Assembly: GCA_015183035.1 (NCBI GenBank)
Contig: JACZZP010000016.1
Coordinates: 1,116,001-1,180,000 of the forward strand
Length of the DNA stretch: 64,000 nt
Source: Meloidogyne chitwoodi
Lineage: Eukaryota; Nematoda; Chromadorea; Rhabditida; Meloidogynidae
Direction: 5' to 3'
Made by a program: the position numbers and the translations under genes. The notes below the pieces were generated by a model that made no database searches, was not told the DNA's origin, and worked only from the letters and a program-made list of their open reading frames with translations. Position 1 is the first letter of the stretch, and every line of letters starts with the position of its first letter. Shown here piece by piece: positions 47,101-56,100 of the stretch.

Positions 47101-50100
47101 ATACTCATACCTCATACTCATACATAGGTATGATGTATGAGTATGAGCAAAATCGAAAATTCCAAGCACTGAGCACAAAGGACAAATTAAGCAAAAATTA
47201 GGCACCAAAGTCCCTGCACAATAAACTTTAAAAAAGAATCAAACGAGGACTCTTTTAAGAGCCATAGGCTTTCACAGACCAGAATTCTTAAAACCAATCC
47301 CCGGATTATACATTATTTATTTAATCCATTATTTTAAAGTGACAGATTATTCCTCTCAATGTTTTCGGGCAATTCCTCTTTTTAGCGGATAATTCCACTC
47401 CGAGCAAAATTATTGGAAAATTTCAACAATAGAAAATTCCTCTTCTTAACAAAAAATCCTCAACAAATAATTTTTAAAATTTTCCAAAATTATTTTAATT
47501 TTTTTTTCAATAATTTTGCTCGTAGAGAGGAATTGTCCTAAAAAATTTTGGAGGAATAACTCGATAAAAATTTTAAAAAAATTAATTTTACAATTTTTTG
47601 TCCATTATAATCGTTTATATTTCCCAAAATATTATTTAATTTTTCTTTAATATTGTTACAATCCATATCTTCACTAAACAATTTTTTATCATCATCCCAT
47701 TTTTTTTTAATATTTTTAAACCATTTAATATCTTTTTTCTTTTTATAATTTCCTATATAACTTGATAAATTTAATGTTTCTTCAATATTTATTAAAATTG
47801 TGTAAAAACTTTCAAATTCATTGCAATTTTTATTTTCCAAAATATTTTCCAGTTTATTCAAAAAAAATTTGTCGCGAACTTTTGATTTTAATTCCTCATT
47901 TTCTGCTTCTTTAAATTAACAAATTTTATTTAAAAAATTTAAATTTTCAATGGCAAAATTTTAATTAATAATCTTAAAATTTAAGAGGTTTAATAAGCCT
48001 TACTATTTTTTTCCTTTTTAAAATATTGTTAAATTTTCTATAAAAATGTTTCTATCAAAAGGGGTAAAGGAAAATGATTTCCCCAAGTTTTTAGAAATTT
48101 CAACTTCTCAAGGCTCAATTCCTTCAGTTTCTTTTTAACTAAAATAACCCTATACTACCTAAATCATTTTGTTTTTTTTCTCTTCCTTGTTGAGCCAAAA
48201 AAATGTCGCGTCTTTTTTGTTTACTATTTATTTTTTTTGCTTTTTGTTTTTTTGATATTTCTAACAGTGCTTCTGCAAGTTCAGCTTCTTCTTTTTTCAT
48301 TTTTGCAACTTCTTCTTCATTTTCTCTTCTCTCAACAGGACTAATTTGATTATTTTTTTCATCTTCTATTAATTCATCCATTTCTTCTTTAGTTTTATCA
48401 AAATCTTCAGGATTAATTTCAAATTTTAGTTTTTCAAAAATTTCTTTAATTCCGCTATATCCAACAAGATCACTTAAATAAACTTTTGAATTATTGTCTG
48501 TCATAACTTAAAAATTATAAAAATTATTTAAGAAACTAATGATGTAAAAATTCCAAAATAAATTAAATATAATAATAAAACAGCCGATAATGCATATACA
48601 AAAAAGCTCATACAAAATTAATTTTGAAAGATTTCATCAATTTTCAATAAACCCTACTTCCACACCAGTGTTTTCGTGACCGGCCTTTTCCCGGTCATAA
48701 AAATGACCTGACCTGACCGGAAATTTCGGTCATCAAAAATAACCTGACCTGACCATGACCGCAATTTCGGTCAGGTCAGGTCAGGTCACGTTTGGTCTTG
48801 ACCGAAAATGACCGAACATGACCGAAAAATTTTTGAAATATAATGGCTAAAAAAATTTTTTTTAGCGTATATTTTATTCAATTTTTGTTTTAAATTTATC
48901 TATTGGATTGAAATAAATTAAAAAGAAATACATTTAAAGTAAACTTAATCCATTAATGAATGATTTAAATAGATAAATAGTTGTTCATTCAACAGTTTAG
49001 GTTTTGTGTTGCTTAGATGGGTAGCAAAAGAATACTGCGAAAAATGCTCAATCGGTGCAGACTAAAAATTAAAAAATTCACATTTCTGGGATCCCGACCA
49101 GGGTTGCCGCGGGTTGAGCTCAAGTGTCGGGTTCGGGTAGATTTACATAAATTTCGGGTGTCGGGTAGTTTTTGCGCCGCAGGCGAAAATTTTTGAAAAA
49201 TTATTACTTTAGTTGCCAAAAATTCACCTTTTTTAACGTCGAGACAAAAATATAGGATTATTTTTTCTTCTAAAATGTTTAAAAATGAAAGAATAATAAA
49301 GATAAACAAATTTTATAATAATTAACGACAGAGAAATTAATTGTAAATATCAAAGGACTCGAACCTACGGTTAAGTTTGGATCCAAGCCTAACACACTAA
49401 CCACTCAACCACACTCACACTAACATAATAGTCAATTTAATTCTAAATAAATCTTTCCCATTAATAATTCTTTTCTTCCCCCATGCATATGAGTAGGGTT
49501 GCCGTTTTCGGTACGGGCCGGCGTTCGGCACCTACTTTTTCGGGTTTCATTTTTTCGTGTCGAGTCTTTTTCGGGTTTTCGAGTTTTGATTTTTTTCGTG
49601 TCGAGTCCTTTTCGGGTTTTCGGGTTTTAATTTTTTTCGTGTCGAGTCTTTTTCGGGTTCATCGGGTTTATTTCATCGAACCCGCTCGATCTTTCGGTAC
49701 TCGGGTCGGGCGGGTTGGCAACCCTACATATGAGTGAAAGAAGGGAAAGAAAAGGGGGAAAAATTAAATAACGGTCAGTGACATTTGACGATTTTCGGTC
49801 ATATGACCGGTCATGACCATTTTGAATTTTTGGTCAAAAAATCTGACCTGACCGGCCTTTTCCCGGTCACCAAAATGACCTGACCTGACCAAAAATTTCG
49901 GTCAGGTCAGGTCAGGTCACTTTTGGTCATGACCGAAACCCGGTTACGAAAACACTGTTCCACACACAACTGGATTGAAGGAAACAACCGACAATTTTTA
50001 AACAAAAAACTCACAATTTTTTAAAGCTTCAACTTTATCGGGATTTTCTAGAAAAATGGAAGAATATTCTCTACACATTCCAATAATCCATTTATCATAT

Positions 50101-53100
50101 TGATAATTTATTTCAGTGTCATTTATTTGTTTTTTTCCATTTTCAATTTCCTTCAATTCATTTTCGATAACTTTTGAACTTTTTAGTATTTCATTAGTTA
50201 AATCAAAATGTTTCAAAAAATGTTCTGTTAGATCAACCTATGAATTAATTTTTAATTTTATTTAAAAAAATATTTTTTTAATAAAATTACCTGTAATATC
50301 AACATTTCTTTTTCTTTGGTTTCAGCAAAAGAAATATCATCAGTCTCACTACATTCCATCAAAATTTTGTCATATTTAATTAATAAATTTATTTGTTGAA
50401 CTTTCCAACGTTTTTTCAACTCATCTTTTGTTTGTGTTTTAATTTTAGATTTTATTTCATCAAAAAGTTTATTCATCCAACGAACCCAAAGTATTAGTCT
50501 TAAAGAAATTCTGTTTGCAATGATTGATTGTTCATTTGATTCTGGGTTTATGGCATTGAAGAAATGATTGATAGTCCTATTATCGTCAGAAAACCCTGAA
50601 AACAATAATACTTATTAAATAATTTTTAATAATTTTTATTCATATCTTAGGCTTATTTTTTCCCATAAATAAAATAAATTCATTAAAAAATTTACAATCG
50701 CATTTCTCTAATAAATTTGTCAACATTCCTTTATTCTCAGCAATTTTCCTCATTCTTGTAAGACCTCCAGGAGTCTCATTTATTAAATCTTTAAATTCCT
50801 CTAAATTATCATTCACTATACTAATATGCTTATCTTCTAGAAGCATTCTTCGCATAAAAATGTAATCATCAAAATTAACTTTTTCATCAATACATAGATT
50901 ATTAGCATTCCATTCATATAACTTATTTTCATTATCTTCTATAATAATAAAATTTTTTCTCTCACTGTTTGAATGATAAACGTAATGAGCCAGATTAGTA
51001 AATTCATAAATCAAACATAAAGCACGGGCTGTAAATATATTTTCGCCTTTTTTAACATTTAAGATGCTAGCCTTGAATTTATCTACGAGTTGTGAAAACT
51101 AAATTTTAAAAATTAATATTGTAAATCAAATTTTTTTGTTTTTAAAATTTTATACATACTTTTTCGCGATCTTTTTCTCTAATTGGATATTCGGATTTAT
51201 TGTTAAAAGCGTCAAGGTGTTGACTTAAATATAATGGGGTATAAATTCGTGATTCAATATTTTTAGATTCTTGAGATCCGATTTTCTCTTTAAGAATTTT
51301 TTTAAAAAGATAAATATGTGATTCTGGTAATAACTTTTCTGAAAACAACAAATAAATATAAAAATTAATAAAAACTTTTTTAAATAAATAAGGTAACTTA
51401 AGCCCAGCTTAAGTTAAAAAACCTAGCATCTGTATCTTAAACTAGATCGTTGCAAACTTAAGATATGAATTAATTATGAATCGCATTTTGTATTTAAACT
51501 GTTTAAAATTGCTAAATTACAAAATATTCTAAAATACAAAATATTCTGAAATCAAAATATTCTGAAATACAAAATATTCTGAAATACAAGATATTCTGAA
51601 ATATAAAATATTCTGAAATATAAAATATTCTGAATACAAAATATTCTGAAATACAAAATATTCTGAAATACAAAATATTCTTAAGTTTTAAAAAAGAATA
51701 CAAATCAGAAAAAACAATTCAACATTATTCACTTAAATATCTACTAACGTTCTGATTTTAATTCTGAAACTTTAAATAAAATTGAACCTATTTGCAACAA
51801 TTCCGGAAACTTATCCTCAAGTGTAAGCAAATAATCGACTTTTACTAATTTAAGCAAACGTTCTTTAATTTTAATTTCATTATCTTTTGTTCTAATTTCA
51901 TTTATGATTGTAGGTTTTGATAATATTTGATCACTAATATATTGAAACAAAATCTCATTCTTTAACTAAAATTAATATTTGTGTAAATTTAAATATATTT
52001 TAAAAGACAAATGACATTAATGGCTGCTACTTATTTTTACAAATTATTAGAGCTGTTCCAAGAGTCTTGGTCTTGGTCTTGGTGGTCTTGGTTTTCTTGG
52101 TTTTTTTTGGTCTTGGTCTTGGGTCTTGGCTTGTAGGTCTTGGTCTTGGGTCTTGGCTTGTAAGTCTTGGTCTTGGTGTGATACCATAGGGGGACCAAGC
52201 ACAATTTTGGGGAAAAATTTTGGCAAGAGGTTTAAAAATTAAAAAAATTTTTTGCCTGCGGCGCTGAAAATGGTTAATATTTGGCAACTAATGAAATAAT
52301 TTTTTCAAATTTTACTTGCGAGGTTTAACATTTTCTAAAGGTACTTAATATATTTTGTCATGTGTAAATAAATAATTAAACTCAGAGTTATTTTGAATCG
52401 CTGGTATATAATCCAATTAAATTTTGGGAGAAAGACTTATCACACCCAACACTTAAACAGCTTGCGAAAATTTTTCTTTGTTCACCACCAAGCACAGTAG
52501 AGCGTGAAAGAACATTTTCGATTCTTGGAGAAATTTACAAGCCAAAACAGCTTTCTTTTAGTAGCACTCATGCTAAACAGCAATTGTTCTTACATTTAAT
52601 TATGATTTTGGGGATTTATAATAAATTTTAATGAATTTAATTTTTTGTATATATTAAAATATTTTTAGTCTTGGTCTTGGTCTTGTTTTTCTTGGTTTTT
52701 TTTGGTCTTGGTCTTGGTTATTTTTGGTCTTGGAACAGCTCTACAAATTATACAGATAAAATCAAATCTTTAATATATTGTGACCCGAACCAGATTAAAA
52801 TATTTTTACTTTTTATAAAGAAATATTTTAATTTACCATTCTGTATTTATAAAATAATTTAAAATCTATTTAAGCTTTTGAGTTTCTAAGCAAAATTTAT
52901 CTACTTTTTGCTACTAAATGGGGAGCCAACGATCATTTGCCAATTAAAAACATACAGAAGATAAACGGGACATAGCCTTCGCAATAGTTAAATCCATTCC
53001 TGTATGTTTGTTTTTAATTTCCGTAAATTCATCTTTTGAATTATGATGACCAATATAAATATCAACTTTAGGCATTTTCGCCTTAAAATTTATTATTTAA

Positions 53101-56100
53101 TTAATTAATCTAAACTTTTAAAATTTTTTGAATTTTTAATTTTCTTAAAATATTTTTAATTTTTTGTTCAAATTCAACTAAAAGAAAAATAAATCTACCC
53201 TTCCGCCGTCTTTTAAAACTTACCAATTCTTGAAGAATAATTGTCTCTCGCATTTCTTTATTAAACTCCTCGTTATAAAATATTTTTTTATAAAAGAAGT
53301 TTATAATATTATTTTCTCTATTTTCATCATTCAAAGCAATTTCTAGGTAATTATCTCGCAATTTCTCTAATATATCTTGATATTTATGATCATTTTGACT
53401 TAATATCTTAAATAAATTAATTAATTAAATGGTTTTATTATCTTTAAAAGAACAAAAGCCCAGTAGATTTATTGTTCTTTGCCATCAGGGTGTTGGACTA
53501 TTGGAATATTTTTACAGAATTTTTGCTAAATTCTCCGATTTTCAGGGATGGAATGGCTAAAACTAATTTTATAAATAAATATTTACCTTAAAAAAATTAA
53601 TAATTAACGTTTGCATATACCACAAAATAGCGTTGAAAAAAATTAGTATATCTTGCAGTTTGTCATTAAGAAGAAAATTCTTAAAATTATCTTCGAATAA
53701 AATATTGTCTTAATATAATAAATTAAATTAAATTTATTTTTTAATTTTAATAATGTTTTACCTAAAGAATTGATTAATTCATTATTTTTATCAAAAAGTT
53801 GGATCGAATTAAATTTTAAACTTGATGGTTGAATTTCCTAAATAATTCAATAATTTAATGAAATGGGGTAAAATTAAGTTTTTGTCCAATTTTTGAGTCC
53901 AATCAAATTTACGAGTCTATTTTAAATTTAAAATAAATATTAAATACTTATTAATGTTTTAAACGGGTCCACCCCTGAAAGACAATTCCCTGAATATCAA
54001 CTCAGCCAAGTGGTCCAATTGCCAATTCGGTCAAACCTCTTTAAACTAGTTGGTCCCGTGCAAACTTGGACCTACAAGGAGTGTTTTATTACTTGACCGA
54101 ATTGGCAATTGGACCACTTGGCTGAGTTGATATTCAGGGAATTGTCTTTCAGGGTTGATCCCTTTTAAACAACCCAGTTTAATTAAATATTTTTATTTTT
54201 TGAATTTAAGACAAATGGACACAATGTCATAATGTTAAGTTATAGTTATATACTCTAATTTTGTTGGACTCATAAATATCAATTTAACCCATAAACATGA
54301 CACTAATAAAAAATATAAGCTACCTCTATTTTTTGATAAAAGTTTATAACATCATTACGGCCAATTAGTTTAATTAGACTTAATTTACCTTTTCTATTCA
54401 AATCTTAAAAATAAATAAATAAATATAAAATAAGGCTAATAATACTTACATTTAATCTTTTTATTAAATTCTTCATTTTGTTTAAAAAATTGTTCAATAT
54501 AAAATTTGTGAAGTTGCTTAAACCAATCTTTTTGAACATTTTCTGCAAGTAATGAATTTGGATCAGAATTTTTAACAATTTTTTCTTCAATAATTTTTCT
54601 CTCCAAATCTATTTTTTCCCCTTAAAAATTAGAAAATTAATATTTAATTTTTTTTTAATTTTTTTGTTAAAATTAGATTTTAGAGCAAATTTTGTATTAT
54701 TTTTTAAATATTTAAATTATTCTCTATTTATTAATTAGGAAGAAAAAGATTTCTTTAAAAGCATTCCAAAATTTAAGTTTTAAAAAATTTGGAAAATTTT
54801 TTGAAAATATATGGAAATTTGTTTTGAATGGGTCATTTGTTTCTGTGCTAATTCCCTCGTGGGAGCAGGCCAGTTTACCGCAGGGCTATAACTTATTTTA
54901 CATTTACCAAAAATTTTCGACCCAAACATGGTTCGACTCAGCTCGACGAGCTGAGTCGAATGACACTAAGATCTCTATTATATGACAATTATAAACAGAG
55001 TTATAGCCCTGCGGTAAACCGGCCTTGCGGTAAACTGGGGTGTACCCTTCCCTCGCCTAACCATCTTTTGGCATATTTTCTTTCCTCTCGCTATATAATT
55101 TAAGTAAATATAAAATATTTTTGTATTTATTCATTTCTTTTAGAAAAACTTCTTTTTCTGTTAATTCTTCATAAATTCGTTGAATAAATATTAGCATTAA
55201 TGATTTATAATATTCCCAATTTTTTTCGTTTAATTCCAGAGAATTATTTGACATTTGTCCATCAATTTCACAAATTGTAACCAAAATATCTAATGAACTT
55301 AGGGCATTATCTGTACTACAAGAACCATCAATTTTTAAATAATTTGTTAATAAAAGTTGACAAAGTTGATCCCTGTTTTTTTCTGAACAAAAATTTAAAA
55401 TTATTTTTTTTAATATTTTTAATTGAAAAAGGTTATTGTTAGCTAGTTTTAATTAAAAAATAGAAATCGGAAAAATGCTAAAATTAAAGTAAAATTTAAA
55501 TAATTTGAAAATTAATAAATTTCCTAAAAATAAATAAAATTAAATAATTTAAAAAAAATTTCAATTTGGCCCACCTCTAATTAACTAAAATAAACCAAAA
55601 TTAAAAAATTACCATTTTTAAGCATAACTGCAAAAGGCTTATTATTTAATAAAATTTTATTATATTCCTCCACTATTTTTAAATATTTAATTATTTTCCA
55701 TTTTCCACTTTCTTCATCTAAATAAATTTTACGAAAATTTTCATCTTCGTTGTATATTTTAACCAATTCTTTTAAATTTTCGTCCAAAAATTTAAATTTA
55801 TAATCTTCACAATTTTTTTTTCTATCATTTAAATCTTTAAATTTTATAAAATTTCCACTTTCATTGCAATAATGATCACACAAAAAGTTTGTTAATTTAT
55901 CCACTTTTTCTAAATTACTAAATTTTATAATTTCTTCTTCATAATATTTTAAAACAACTTCAAAAAAAGATTGAGAACATTTTTTTTGTTTTTCTTTTGT
56001 TTTTTCTAGTAATTCAGCCTGGAAATTTAAAAAATAAATAAATAAAAATACTTATTAATAAGGGGGTGCGACGGATGCGGCTCTCCATTTGCGTTCCGAC

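Larger units (their letters stand above)
48666..49957. mobile_element. hAT-type element, CAGTGTTTTCG family, with nested insertions
   Basis: A 1,292-bp element with ends CAGTGTTTTCG and CGAAAACACTG. The 8-bp target duplication TTCCACAC lies at 48658-48665 and 49958-49965. Subterminal arrays are runs of TGACCTGACCGG and GGTCAGGTCA. It sits in an intron of the long gene. A complete second element (49494-49726) and the left part of a third (from 49099) lie inside it. ORFs in this span are not genes. Confidence 0.93.

Noticed and set aside
47066..47179. 8-bp target duplication of the 98-bp MITE
   Set aside because: The flanks AGCAAGAC and AGCACAAA share only the first four bases, so no duplication is claimed.
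49350..49420. tRNA gene on the minus strand
   Set aside because: A and B boxes are recognisable, but the acceptor and anticodon arms do not pair properly. It also lies inside a transposon, so it is reported only as tRNA-like.
49483..49737. 84-codon plus-strand frame
   Set aside because: Coincides with the nested 233-bp MITE between its target duplications.
51512..51703. 63-codon minus-strand frame of YFVFRIF repeats
   Set aside because: Generated by the 17-bp minisatellite in an intron.
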